DNA of 64,000 bases, from NCBI RefSeq assembly GCF_004340785.1, contig NZ_SLXS01000002.1, positions 799,815 through 863,814 on the forward strand. Direction: 5' to 3'. Under the pieces are notes generated by a model, which ran no database searches, was not told where the DNA came from, and saw only the letters and a program-made list of their open reading frames with translations. The DNA comes from Tumebacillus sp. BK434 (GTDB lineage: Bacteria > Bacillota > Bacilli > Tumebacillales > Tumebacillaceae). Of the stretch, positions 23,428 to 31,634 are shown piece after piece (the stretch's first letter is position 1; each line of letters opens with the position of its first letter). Both the position numbers and the translations under genes were made by a program.

Positions 23428-24144
23428 ATGAACTATAAAATGAACACGATCCAAGTCGTAGCAACAGCGCTTTTGGCAATGGTACTTACGGGATGTCAAA
23501 CCTCGTCTGAACATACCCTAGGAGCCGAAAGCAGTCGCAATGTTGAACAGAGGTCAATCGTTTATGAGCCTGAGAATACGTACCCGATTGTTAACAATCA
23601 TGGGAATATGATGACATATCCTGATTTGAAGACCATGTATGAGAAAGCCGATCTGGTGGCAGTGGTCCAAGTCAATGATCAGACAACCATAAAGTTAGGC
23701 GAAACATCGGTAGGGACTCGTTCGAATGCGGTATTGAAGGAGATTTACAAAGGAGAGGGGTCAGCGAGAGGTACCTCCATTGTTATTTCAGAAGACGGTG
23801 GTATCTTTGACCCATCACAAGTAAAAGGCAATGAAACCCGCATCGATCCGAATCATCCGCCAACTGAGATAAAGGGTTTGGTCGAGATTGCACTTGATGG
23901 GTCGACTGTAATGAAGTCGAATCAACAATATTTTGTGTTTCTAAGAAAAAGTGGCAACCCTGAAAACGGATATAACGTTGTGGGGGTTGTTCAAGGGAAA
24001 ATTAAAATCTCTGAAGGCGAGCAACTGGTTGCCACCGTTGATCCAAAAGAATTCAAGGAACATCCTGCGAAGTTTATTTTGCAAAGTCAATTTGCCGGGA
24101 AGAGCAAACAAGAGCTCGTCAAGAAAGTCAAGGAAATGAAATAA
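23428..24144 (+). CDS. Putative lipoprotein of unknown function
   Basis: The 238-residue protein has a lipoprotein signal peptide, with hydrophobic VVATALLAMV ending at the lipobox LTGC (Cys 24 or so). After lipid attachment it would face the outside of the membrane. The mature part (YEKADLVAVVQVNDQTTIK, then LKEIYKGEG) resembles small beta-barrel-like proteins found in many Bacilli, and I cannot name its function. ATG 23428 has GGAGG upstream, which favours it over the in-frame 23413. As the last gene of the SRPBCC unit next to the peptide cassettes it could be an immunity-type protein, which is speculative. Confidence 0.65.
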   Translation: MNYKMNTIQVVATALLAMVLTGCQTSSEHTLGAESSRNVEQRSIVYEPENTYPIVNNHGNMMTYPDLKTMYEKADLVAVVQVNDQTTIKLGETSVGTRSNAVLKEIYKGEGSARGTSIVISEDGGIFDPSQVKGNETRIDPNHPPTEIKGLVEIALDGSTVMKSNQQYFVFLRKSGNPENGYNVVGVVQGKIKISEGEQLVATVDPKEFKEHPAKFILQSQFAGKSKQELVKKVKEMK

Positions 24145-24166
24145 CAATCTGTTGTGTTGTTACGAA

Positions 24167-24206
24167 ACAAAAATGCCTCGGCTTGCTGCCAAGGCATTTT
24201 TTTCTT
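24167..24206 (+). terminator. Terminator after the lipoprotein gene
   Basis: AAATGCCTcGG / CCaAGGCATTT hairpin followed by a T run. Confidence 0.8.
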
Positions 24207-24510
24207 ATCGTCCTGCTTCAGATGAAACGATCCTGCGTGGTGAACTGGGGAGATCTTCGAAGCTGTAGAACTTGGGTGTGGGGATTGAGACCCCGGTGTT
24301 GAGGCGGATGTGTTTCGTAATCCGTGTTTGCCACAAAAGGCAAGTTCGCTCATCAGAGGCTTCGTAAATCGGATTTTTATAGAAATATTTAGTAAATCAA
24401 TCTAAATAGTTTGAAAAATGGTCACAGTAAGGTGGTTGAGTCAATAATTCCGAGCGGAATTGAATAATATAATAGAAGGTGTAAAATAAGGGAGGGGAGA
24501 GGATCGTTGA
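24207..24510. other. Non-coding stretch before the antiporter operon
   Basis: About 300 nt without a convincing ORF on either strand. Its right end carries the antiporter promoter region (TATAAT at 24468-24473) and a palindrome at 24446-24461. The left two thirds show no recognisable element. Confidence 0.5.
24446..24461 (+). promoter_or_regulatory. Perfect palindrome overlapping the antiporter promoter
   Basis: AATTCC-GAGC-GGAATT lies where the -35 of the TATAAT at 24468 would sit, so it is a plausible operator for the KhtU/KhtT-like pair. Confidence 0.4.
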
Positions 24511-25728
24511 ATGGATCACATAATCTTTGAGGTCGGAACTGCTTTATTGTTGGTTGCGATCGCATCATTGATTGCTGCAAAGCTTAAGTTCTCCATCATA
24601 CCATTTCTGATGGTTCTTGGTATGCTGGTCGGCCCCCACGCTCCAATTATCGGCATTTTTGACTTCACCTTTATAGAAAGTCAAGAAGTGATATCATTTC
24701 TTGGGAGAATAGGCGTTCTCTTTCTCTTGTTCTATATCGGTTTGGAGTTCTCAGTTTCCAAGTTGGTCAAATCAGGACGGAACATCGTATTTGGAGGCAC
24801 CACGTACGTTGTGTTGAATTTCGTCATCGGGTTGGCTTACGGTTTTTTGGTCAAGTTTCCGTTGTATGAAACGTTGATCATCGCCGGGATGCTGTCCGTG
24901 TCTTCCACCGCCATCGTAGCGAAAGTGCTGGTGGATCTCCGGCGTACAGGTAACTCGGAGACCGAGCTGATTCTGGGTATGATTTTGTTTGATGATCTCT
25001 TCCTCGCCGTGTTTCTATCGGTCATGTCAGGCCTGCTTCTTGGCGGGGCGACATCGGTCGGCGGCATTTTGCTGTCGGTAGGGATCTCAATGGGATACAT
25101 GCTGCTGTTCTTCGTCATCGCCAGAACAGCGACCCCCTTGCTCAACAAACTGTTTAACATCAAATCGAATGAGATCTTGATCATCGTTGTGTTTTCACTG
25201 TTGTTCTTTATCGCAGGCTTCTCCGAAAAACTGCATGTGGCCGAAGCGATCGGTGCCCTGTTGTTCGGTCTTGCCTTGTCTGAAACGGTGCATAGCAAGC
25301 GGATTGAACATCTCGTCGTTCCATTTCGAGATTTCTTCGGCGCCGTGTTTTTCTTCAGCTTTGGCTTGAGCATCGATCCGTTAACGCTTGGCGATGCGGC
25401 CTGGATTGCGATTGGAGCCGTCTTGCTGACGATCTTGGCCAACATGATCGCAGGCATGATCGCCGGGCGCAACGCAGATTTGTCACATAAGGCTTCGACA
25501 AACATCGGTCTTACCGTGATGGCGCGGGGGGAGTTTACGATCATCGTGGCGAATTTGGGTATTGCAGCCGGTTTGATGCCGATGCTGAAACCTTTTTCCG
25601 CCCTGTACGTCTTGATCTTGGCGATCCTTGGGCCTTTGTTAGCGAAGGAGTCAAAGCTGATCTACAGCGGCTTGAATAAGATATTTAAATGGAGCAAACC
25701 GAAGGAAAAAGCGCAATCAGAATCCTAA
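24511..25728 (+). CDS. khtU: Cation:proton antiporter, CPA2 family (KhtU-like)
   Basis: The 405-residue membrane protein has about 12 helices in the Kef/CPA2 pattern. GRIGVLFLLFYIGLEFS (TM3-4), VSSTAIVAKVLVDL and ILGMILFDDLFLAVFLS with an acidic pair, and FFSFGLSIDP are diagnostic. There is no C-terminal KTN domain. The regulatory function is supplied by the small TrkA-C type protein encoded 15 nt downstream. The pair parallels KhtU-KhtT of Bacillus, a K+(NH4+)/H+ antiporter activated by alkalinity and electrophiles, although the gene order is reversed. The symbol is assigned by this analogy. Confidence 0.78.
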   Translation: MDHIIFEVGTALLLVAIASLIAAKLKFSIIPFLMVLGMLVGPHAPIIGIFDFTFIESQEVISFLGRIGVLFLLFYIGLEFSVSKLVKSGRNIVFGGTTYVVLNFVIGLAYGFLVKFPLYETLIIAGMLSVSSTAIVAKVLVDLRRTGNSETELILGMILFDDLFLAVFLSVMSGLLLGGATSVGGILLSVGISMGYMLLFFVIARTATPLLNKLFNIKSNEILIIVVFSLLFFIAGFSEKLHVAEAIGALLFGLALSETVHSKRIEHLVVPFRDFFGAVFFFSFGLSIDPLTLGDAAWIAIGAVLLTILANMIAGMIAGRNADLSHKASTNIGLTVMARGEFTIIVANLGIAAGLMPMLKPFSALYVLILAILGPLLAKESKLIYSGLNKIFKWSKPKEKAQSES

Positions 25729-25743
25729 ACGGAGGTTGAAAAC

Positions 25744-26232
25744 ATGGGAACCATTCGTGAATCCGAGCTTCCGGGCATCGGTAAAAAATATCAGGTTGAA
25801 ACGGATGCTGGCGATAAAATCGTGATTGTCATTCACGACGACGGCAGAAGAGAGATCTACCATTTTGAGAAGGATGATCCAGACGAAACGATCTCCCATG
25901 TGACGCTGGAGGACGATGAAGCCAGACAGATCGCTTCGATCATCGGCGGGATGACCTACAAGCCAAAAGCGCTGGACTCGATCCAGGTGTCTCTTGAAGA
26001 GCTGGTCATTGAGTGGTGTAAAGTGGAACCTTCCTTCAAGTGTATCAACAAAACGATCGCGGAACTGGAAGTCCGTCAACGCACGGGAGCCACGATCCTC
26101 GCCATCGTGGAAAAAGGGCAGCAGAAAATTAATCCGGGCCCAGATGATCAGCTGAGAGCCAATATGACGCTTGTCATGGCCGGGGAAAGAAAACAAATCA
26201 AGCAGTTGAAAGAACTTTTGCTGCACGGATAA
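25744..26232 (+). CDS. khtT: TrkA-C domain regulatory subunit of the antiporter (KhtT-like)
   Basis: The 162-residue protein has an N-terminal segment (IRESELPGIGKKYQVETDAGD) typical of KhtT-type proteins and a C-terminal RCK_C/TrkA-C domain (about 75-160: FKCINKTIAELEVRQRTGATILAI, then DDQLRANMTLVMAG). In KhtT this domain binds nucleotides and keeps the antiporter inactive until released. ATG 25744 follows GGAGGT. It is co-transcribed with the antiporter and followed by a strong terminator. Confidence 0.8.
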   Translation: MGTIRESELPGIGKKYQVETDAGDKIVIVIHDDGRREIYHFEKDDPDETISHVTLEDDEARQIASIIGGMTYKPKALDSIQVSLEELVIEWCKVEPSFKCINKTIAELEVRQRTGATILAIVEKGQQKINPGPDDQLRANMTLVMAGERKQIKQLKELLLHG

Positions 26233-26236
26233 ACAA

Positions 26237-26273
26237 GAAATGACCATGATCTTGCGGATCATGGTCATTTTCG
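26237..26273 (+). terminator. Terminator of the antiporter operon
   Basis: AAATGACCATGATC / GATCATGGTCATTT with a 6-nt loop. Confidence 0.85.
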
Positions 26274-26300
26274 TGGCTGGTTGGTAAAGGGTTCATATCG

Positions 26301-26405
26301 ATGCCAAAAGCGATCCCAAAAAATAAGAAGAAGCCCTCAAAAATGGGAAGGGTAAACGGAAGAGCGGACCGAAAGGCGATGCGAAGGGCAATAATATTTC
26401 GATGA
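26301..26405 (+). CDS. Possible 34-residue very basic peptide
   Basis: The short frame MPKAIPKNKKKPSK... contains about 14 Lys/Arg in 34 residues and ends RRAIIFR. Its stop overlaps the ATG of the thioredoxin-like gene in an ATGA junction. AAAGGG lies about 9 nt upstream of the ATG. The overlap and the ribosome site argue that it is translated, perhaps as a leader coupling translation of the next gene. No homologue is recognised and the call is tentative. Confidence 0.35.
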   Translation: MPKAIPKNKKKPSKMGRVNGRADRKAMRRAIIFR

Positions 26406-26740
26406 GGGTGATGGCAGTGGAGAAATTGGCCGATTTAGTAGAGGTACAAGAGCATATCAGCCTTCAGCCGCTATGCCTGTTGTTTATCAAAACGGCAGAC
26501 TGCGGTGTGTGCGATGATGTGTATGTGAAAACGGAAGAACTGCTGACGAAGTATCCGCAGGTGAGCGCCGTGGTCGTATCGGCGGATGAGTCGCCTGCTG
26601 TAGCAGGGGAGTTTCTGGTATTTACGGCTCCGACGATCCTGCTGTTTGCGGAAGGCAGAGAGGTGCATCGGCAGGCGCGGTTTGTGGTGTTTGGGAAGTT
26701 GGAGGAGGCGGTGCAGGGCTGGGTCGAGGCGTTGAGCTGA
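26402..26740 (+). CDS. Thioredoxin-like protein
   Basis: This protein of up to 112 residues has a thioredoxin fold. FIKTADCGVCDDV holds a C-x2-C redox motif near residues 34-37, and FTAPTILLFAEGREV provides the conserved cis-Pro strand. Such small cytoplasmic thioredoxin-like proteins reduce or shuttle disulfides. The start is uncertain. ATG 26402 overlaps the basic peptide's stop, while GTG 26417 has GAGGG at the better distance of 8 nt. The gene stands alone otherwise. Confidence 0.75.
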   Translation: MRVMAVEKLADLVEVQEHISLQPLCLLFIKTADCGVCDDVYVKTEELLTKYPQVSAVVVSADESPAVAGEFLVFTAPTILLFAEGREVHRQARFVVFGKLEEAVQGWVEALS

Positions 26741-26844
26741 TGTTGAACATGGGGATTCATTTCGAGTATCAGACGATGTTCGATCTGATATGATAGAGAG
26801 AGTAAGTTACATAGGTATCCACGAGAGGAGTTTCGAACAGGACA

Positions 26845-27228
26845 ATGATCAACAAAGTCGGTCAGATTATGCTGTACGTGAACAATCAGGATGCAGCGGT
26901 GGAGTTTTGGACAGAAAAAGTCGGGTTCCAAGTCATCTCGGAGGTAAACAACGGGCACATGCGATTTATCGAAATCGCGCCCACCAAGGACGCGGAAACG
27001 AGCATCGTTCTGCACGACAAGGATTTCGTGGCGAAAATGTCGCCGGGGCTGAACCTCGGCACGCCGTCGCTGATGTTTTTCACGGATGACCTCGAAGGCT
27101 TGCACCGCGACCTGACAAATAAAAACGTCAAAGTCGGCGAGATCGTCTCGATGGGGCCGAGCCGGGTCTTTAACTTTGCGGACGGTGAGGAGAATTACTT
27201 CGCCGTTTCGGAGAAGAGCAAGGCGTAA
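26845..27228 (+). CDS. VOC superfamily (glyoxalase/bleomycin-resistance-like) protein
   Basis: The 127-residue single-module vicinal oxygen chelate protein begins VGQIMLYVNNQDAAVEFWTEKVGF, the classic first beta-alpha unit. RFIEIAP and the final GEENYFAVSEKSKA strand follow. Metal-ligand positions are only partly conserved, so it may be a binding protein rather than an enzyme. A TGATATGAT extended -10 lies about 50 nt upstream. A large terminator follows directly. Confidence 0.8.
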   Translation: MINKVGQIMLYVNNQDAAVEFWTEKVGFQVISEVNNGHMRFIEIAPTKDAETSIVLHDKDFVAKMSPGLNLGTPSLMFFTDDLEGLHRDLTNKNVKVGEIVSMGPSRVFNFADGEENYFAVSEKSKA

Positions 27229-27236
27229 TCGATGAG

Positions 27237-27281
27237 GAAACAAAACACCACAGGCGCCAATGTCCTGTGGTGTTTTGTTTG
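27237..27281 (+). terminator. Terminator after the VOC gene
   Basis: AAACAAAACACCACAGG / CCTGTGGTGTTTTGTTT stem with a 9-nt loop. Confidence 0.9.
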
Positions 27282-27417
27282 TGAAAGACTTTGCGTGATG
27301 ATCTGCATATGGATATTATTGTATAATTAGATATGTAATTACCTATCGATTTTTTGATAGTTTTGAAAAAGCAGAGTCGTTGATCATGAGTTCCATGCTG
27401 GCAACAGGTATACAAGT

Positions 27418-27693
27418 TTGGCAACAAGTTTACCGATACACCCGAAAAACAGCATTTCAAAAGAAGTGTTGGAAAATTACAAGGCAGCAGGAGTTGACCT
27501 TACACCTTATACCGGTCAGGAACTACACGATTTCCGATATGAATTAAAAGAAGAACGTGCAGGCCGTCCTCTGACTGCCGTACTGTTTGAGCAAGATGGA
27601 AAGATTGTCGCGAGTCATGTTGTGCTTCCGGATGCGTCCCCAGGGATCTTCCCGATCGATGATCGGGAGGGTGCCATGCAGGGCGGGGAGTAA
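27418..27693 (+). CDS. Small hypothetical protein (91 residues)
   Basis: The frame is soluble and acidic, with SKEVLENYKAAGVDLTPYTGQE, then RPLTAVLFEQDGKIVASHVVLP. It is not recognised. TTG 27418 is the only early start in frame and its ribosome site is poor (ACAGGT about 10 nt upstream). The true start may be further inside, or the 5' end may have been altered by a frameshift, since an adjacent frame opens with ATGAGTTCC at 27386 under a better initiation codon. The reading seems real because of regular codon bias after residue 12. Confidence 0.5.
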   Translation: MATSLPIHPKNSISKEVLENYKAAGVDLTPYTGQELHDFRYELKEERAGRPLTAVLFEQDGKIVASHVVLPDASPGIFPIDDREGAMQGGE

Positions 27694-27755
27694 GCTGCGC
27701 AAAAAGACTGCCGTGGCAGACTAGTCGCTCTAAACATTGGTGCCGAGGACGTAAG

Positions 27756-27797
27756 AAGCCCGTCTGACAAGTTCATCACTTGTCGGACGGGCTTTTT
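27756..27797. terminator. Bidirectional terminator
   Basis: AGCCCGTCtGACAAG / CTTGTCgGACGGGCT with a 7-nt loop and a T run lies between convergent genes. Confidence 0.85.
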
Positions 27798-27814
27798 CCA
27801 TGTTGTTTCAGTCC

Positions 27815-28525
27815 TTACGCCTGTGCGGGCAGGTCGATCAGCATGAAGTGTGCGCCGCTGTCACTCGCGATTTCCAATTGGGTCACATCGGTGATCCGCG
27901 CGGCATCGCGGGTGTGGAGCGTCTCGCCGTTCAGGGTCAGGCTGCCTTCGATCACGAAGACGTAGAGGTAGCGGCCAGACTCCTGTTCAAAGCTGAGCGA
28001 CTTGCCTGTTTCCAGCTTGGACAGGTACAGCGTCAGATCCTGATGGATGCGCGCCACCCGTTCGGAGGACGGTTGGCTGGACACGACCGGCAGGAGCTGG
28101 TTGATCAGCGCTTCCTGATCGTAGGCGAGCTGCTCGTAAGATGGCTCCAGTCCGCGGATGCTCGGGAGAAACCAGAGTTGCAAGAAGCTGAGGTCTTCTG
28201 TCTCGGACGGGTTGAACTCCGAATGCACGATGCCGGTCCCGGCGGTCATGCGCTGGATTTCGCCGGGGCGGAGGACTTCGGTGTTGCCCATGCTGTCGCG
28301 GTGCTGCAGCTGGCCGCGCAGGACGATAGAGACGATCTCCATCTCCTGATGCGGGTGCTCGCCGAACCCGTTTCCGGGCTGCACCACATCGTCGTTGAAG
28401 ACGCGCAACGGGCCAAACAGGCGGTTGTCAGGGTCGTAGTACTCGGCAAAGGAGAAGCTGAAATTGCTCTGCAGCCAGCCGTGGTCTGCCGTATATCTGG
28501 ATGTGGCCGGGCGAATGTCGATCAT
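27815..28525 (-). CDS. Pirin family protein (YhhW-like)
   Basis: The 236-residue bicupin has the pirin metal site visible as GFGEHPHQEMEIV (two His and Glu) followed by GTGIVHSEFN. YhhW-type pirins can act as quercetin 2,3-dioxygenases, and others are regulators, so the role is open. GAAGGAGTG lies before the ATG. It is the last gene of a minus-strand group with a DoxX protein and an HxlR regulator, a combination often associated with responses to quinones or electrophiles. Confidence 0.88.
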   Translation of the reverse strand: MIDIRPATSRYTADHGWLQSNFSFSFAEYYDPDNRLFGPLRVFNDDVVQPGNGFGEHPHQEMEIVSIVLRGQLQHRDSMGNTEVLRPGEIQRMTAGTGIVHSEFNPSETEDLSFLQLWFLPSIRGLEPSYEQLAYDQEALINQLLPVVSSQPSSERVARIHQDLTLYLSKLETGKSLSFEQESGRYLYVFVIEGSLTLNGETLHTRDAARITDVTQLEIASDSGAHFMLIDLPAQA

Positions 28526-28562
28526 GGTAGTTCACTCCTTCTCTTCAACAGAATCACCAATT

Positions 28563-28949
28563 TTAGTTGAACAATACGTACGCACCCGGTCCGGTCAGCG
28601 CGACGCCAACTGCTGCTGCGATCAGCACCAGGTTGTACTCCATCCCGTTCGAAGTCGACCACAGGCCGTTTTTGCCGTGAACGGTGACGATGGCGACCAG
28701 CATGGTGATGACGATCAACGCAGCGCCGATCGGGGTGAAGACGCCGGCTGCGAACAGGGCGCCGCCGATCAGTTCGGCCAGACCTGCGAGCAGTGCCGCC
28801 AGCACGCCCGGTTTGACACCGATCGATTCCAGCCAGCCGCCGGTGCCTTTCAGGCCGTAGCCGCCAAACCAGCCAAACAGTTTTTGTGCGCCATGCCCGA
28901 TGAAGAGCAGGCCGATGACAAGACGGATGATCAAAAGTCCAAGGTTCAT
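28563..28949 (-). CDS. DoxX family membrane protein
   Basis: The 128-residue protein has four predicted helices: [57 protein letters not shown] and the final [11 protein letters not shown]. The family signature G-H-G-x-Q-K-L-F-G-x-F-G-G is present near 17-29. DoxX-like proteins are poorly understood small membrane proteins that can associate with redox enzymes or electrophile defence. Position between the HxlR regulator and pirin suggests common control. Confidence 0.88.
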   Translation of the reverse strand: MNLGLLIIRLVIGLLFIGHGAQKLFGWFGGYGLKGTGGWLESIGVKPGVLAALLAGLAELIGGALFAAGVFTPIGAALIVITMLVAIVTVHGKNGLWSTSNGMEYNLVLIAAAVGVALTGPGAYVLFN

Positions 28950-29085
28950 GAGAAAATACCTCTCTTTACGATTATTTTTTGTTTGTTAGTTACTTTATGT
29001 AAGTATATTACGATGGGTAACGGAATATGTCAAGCGGAAAGAAAAAAACCAATTCCGCGGAGGAATTGGTTTGGGGAACTGCGAT

Positions 29086-29409
29086 TTATTGGTTTTGCTC
29101 AAGACCGACCCACGCCTCGGACCATGTTTCGAGGCCGCGAATGATCGATTCCAGAGCACGTCCTTTTTCGGTCAAGGCGTATTCGACCCGCACGGGCACT
29201 TCCGGGAAGACCTCGCGGGTGACGATGCCTTCTTCTTCTAAATCTTTCAGCCGTTCGGACAACAAGCGTCCGCTGATCGGCAGCGCGCTTTGAATCTCGC
29301 CAAAACGCTGCGGGCCGCACAGCAGCTGATAGATGATAAATCCGTTCCAGCGTTTGCTGAGCAGTTGCATGCCTTTTTCAAATTTCGGACAGAGCTCCGA
29401 GTCGGACAT
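29086..29409 (-). CDS. HxlR-type winged-helix transcriptional regulator
   Basis: The 107-residue MarR-like winged helix has the HxlR N-terminal cysteine (ELCPKFEKGMQLLSKRWNGFI) that can sense thiol-reactive compounds in related proteins. RFGEIQSALPISGRLLSERLKDLEEEGIV (recognition helix) and the wing VRVEYALTEKGRALE follow. I prefer ATG 29409 with GAGGTG upstream over the in-frame 29430. DoxX and pirin genes downstream on the same strand are the probable targets. Confidence 0.88.
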   Translation of the reverse strand: MSDSELCPKFEKGMQLLSKRWNGFIIYQLLCGPQRFGEIQSALPISGRLLSERLKDLEEEGIVTREVFPEVPVRVEYALTEKGRALESIIRGLETWSEAWVGLEQNQ

Positions 29410-29453
29410 CAGAATCACCTCGCTATGCACTCCTGTTTCTGCACTCTATTATA

Positions 29454-30734
29454 TCATATGAAGGGCAGGACAACTGTGAAAGTGGTGCCTTGGCCCGGTT
29501 CGCTCTGCACCGTGATCGTGCCGTCGTGTGCCAGCACGAACTCTTTGACGATCGCCAAACCAAGCCCCATGCCGCCACTGTTGCGGTCGCGGGCGCTGTC
29601 GGTGCGGTAGAAGCGGTTGAAGAGGAAGGGCAGGTGCTCGGGGGCGATGCCGAAGCCGGTGTCGGTGATGGTGGTGCGCAGGGCGCCGTGCTGCTCCTCC
29701 AGGACCACCGAGACTTGGCCGCCTTCTGGTGTATAGCGGATCGCATTGATCAAGAGGTTGAGGAAGACTTGGGTGATGCGGTTCGAGTCAACTTGAGTGA
29801 TCGCGTCATGCGCATGGGACACGTAGGACAACTTGATCTCTTTACTCTCTGCATCGAACGCGACGCGCTCGACGATGCGGTGCAGGAGGGCGGAGAGATC
29901 GGTCGGCTTTTTGTCGAGGGGGAGCTGTTTGGCTTCGGCGAGGGAGAGCTGGTGCAGGTCCTCGACGAGCCGGGTCAGGCGGATCAGATCATCTTGCAGG
30001 GGCAGCAGTTCCTGCGGCTCGATCGGCTCGCCGTGCTGCTGAAAGAGGTCGAGCTTGCCGCGGATGATCGTCAGCGGCGTGCGCAGCTCATGGGCCACAT
30101 CGGCCACGAGGTTGCGGCGCACCTCTTCGTCCTGCTGCAGCCGGCTGGACATCTTGTTGAACGCGGCGGCGACTTTGCCGTGCTCGTCGCGGCTCAGCAC
30201 CGGCGCCTGAACGCCGAACTCGCCTTGGCCGAGCCGGTCGATCACCGGCAGCAGCGCCCGGAGCGGTCGGGTCAGGCGTTTGGACATCAGATAGGCGACG
30301 ACGAGCGAGATCAGCACAAAAATCACCGTGCCGACCAACAGCAAAAAGCGGGTCGAATTCAGCACGCCCATCCTGAGCTTCGACATGTAGTCGACGTCGG
30401 GATCGTGGTAGTAGAGGAAGGCGACCGTCTGCCCGTTTTGCTTGATCGGGCTCTTGATGCCAAACATTTTGAGCGCTTGCTCGGTGGCGGCACCGCTCTT
30501 GTAGAGCACCCTTTTGTCACGGCTCAGGAAAAGGATGCTCGTCTCCGCCGGAAGTTCGATCCTCTCCGGCGCGTCATAGTGGGCGAGGATCTCGGCGATC
30601 TCCGTGCGCTTCGGCGCCTCGATCATCACGTCGAGGATGCCCCGGATCACCACTTGGGTGGCAAAGGCAAACACCAGCCCCATGCCGACGATAAACAGGG
30701 CGATGGTGAGAAACAGTTTGCGCCGCACGCTCAT
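29454..30734 (-). CDS. Sensor histidine kinase with HAMP domain
   Basis: The 426-residue membrane kinase has TM1 (about 8-30), an extracytoplasmic sensor of about 100 residues, TM2 (about 130-152), HAMP (about 153-205) and HisKA with the phosphoacceptor His in DVAHELRTPLTIIRG. The ATPase domain has LNLLINAIRYTPEGG (N), DTGFGIAPEH (G1) and GMGLGLAIVKEF (G2). Its ATG overlaps the response regulator's stop by 4 nt. No transporter is adjacent, so the regulon is not obvious. Confidence 0.92.
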   Translation of the reverse strand: MSVRRKLFLTIALFIVGMGLVFAFATQVVIRGILDVMIEAPKRTEIAEILAHYDAPERIELPAETSILFLSRDKRVLYKSGAATEQALKMFGIKSPIKQNGQTVAFLYYHDPDVDYMSKLRMGVLNSTRFLLLVGTVIFVLISLVVAYLMSKRLTRPLRALLPVIDRLGQGEFGVQAPVLSRDEHGKVAAAFNKMSSRLQQDEEVRRNLVADVAHELRTPLTIIRGKLDLFQQHGEPIEPQELLPLQDDLIRLTRLVEDLHQLSLAEAKQLPLDKKPTDLSALLHRIVERVAFDAESKEIKLSYVSHAHDAITQVDSNRITQVFLNLLINAIRYTPEGGQVSVVLEEQHGALRTTITDTGFGIAPEHLPFLFNRFYRTDSARDRNSGGMGLGLAIVKEFVLAHDGTITVQSEPGQGTTFTVVLPFI

Positions 30735-31426
30735 TTGCGGTCTCCGAAGCGGTAGCCGAAGCCGTAAACCGTCTGGATGTAAGCCGGACTGGACGGCTCG
30801 TCTTCGATCTTTTTGCGCAGTTGGCTGATGTGTGCATCCACCGTGCGCTCGTCGTTGAGAAAATCATCTTCGAGCGCACCCTGCAGCAGTTGCAGGCGGC
30901 TGTATACAATGCCAGGTCTGGCGGCGAGGTTGAGCAGGAGTTTGAACTGAGTCGGGGTGAGCGCGATCTCCTCGCCGCGCTTCCAGACGCGGCACTGGGC
31001 TTCGGAGATGGTCAGGTCGCCGCGCTTGAGGGTGTCATCCTGTGCGTCCTGTCCTTCCGCGCCTTGCATGCGGCGCAGAACGGAGCGGATGCGGGCGGCG
31101 AGCTCGCGCAGGGAAAACGGTTTGGTGATGTAATCGTCCGCTCCGACTTCGAGACCGATGATCTTGTCGGTCTCTTCCGTCTTGGCGGTGACCATGATGA
31201 TGCCGATGCGGCTATGTTTACGCAGTTCCCGGCAGACTTCGATGCCGCTCATCTCCGGGAGCATCCAGTCGAGCACGACGAGCGCGGGCTGCTGTTCGTT
31301 TGCGATGCGCAGCGCTGCTTGGCCCGTCTGGGCGGTCAAGATCTGAAAGCCTTCCTGGCGCAAAAAAGGAGCCATGAAGTCCAGTACTTTTTCTTCGTCA
31401 TCCACTAATAGCAATGTCGGGGCCAT
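30731..31426 (-). CDS. OmpR-family response regulator
   Basis: The 231-residue protein has a receiver domain with DDEE, phosphoacceptor in VVLDWMLPEMSG (D54 or so), and the lysine in ITKPFSLREL. The winged-helix output domain ends QTVYGFGYRFGD. It is the first gene of this second two-component operon. GGGAGGTGAAG precedes the ATG. A short peptide gene is divergent from it, about 210 nt away. Confidence 0.92.
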   Translation of the reverse strand: MAPTLLLVDDEEKVLDFMAPFLRQEGFQILTAQTGQAALRIANEQQPALVVLDWMLPEMSGIEVCRELRKHSRIGIIMVTAKTEETDKIIGLEVGADDYITKPFSLRELAARIRSVLRRMQGAEGQDAQDDTLKRGDLTISEAQCRVWKRGEEIALTPTQFKLLLNLAARPGIVYSRLQLLQGALEDDFLNDERTVDAHISQLRKKIEDEPSSPAYIQTVYGFGYRFGDRK

Positions 31427-31634
31427 CGTAGCTTCACCTCCCTCACAGTGTACCCTGTCTCCGGCGGATTGTGGGGGATTTCAATGGATTCGCATCGGAA
31501 CTTCACAAGTTCCCAACAAGATCTTGTATCCCGTTTTGGCGCTGGCGATCTTCTGGGGTGGCGATGCGGTTGTGAAATCGCGGCCAACTGTGGTACGCTA
31601 GATGCAGAAAACACAGGAAAGGAGAGTGCTCGAC

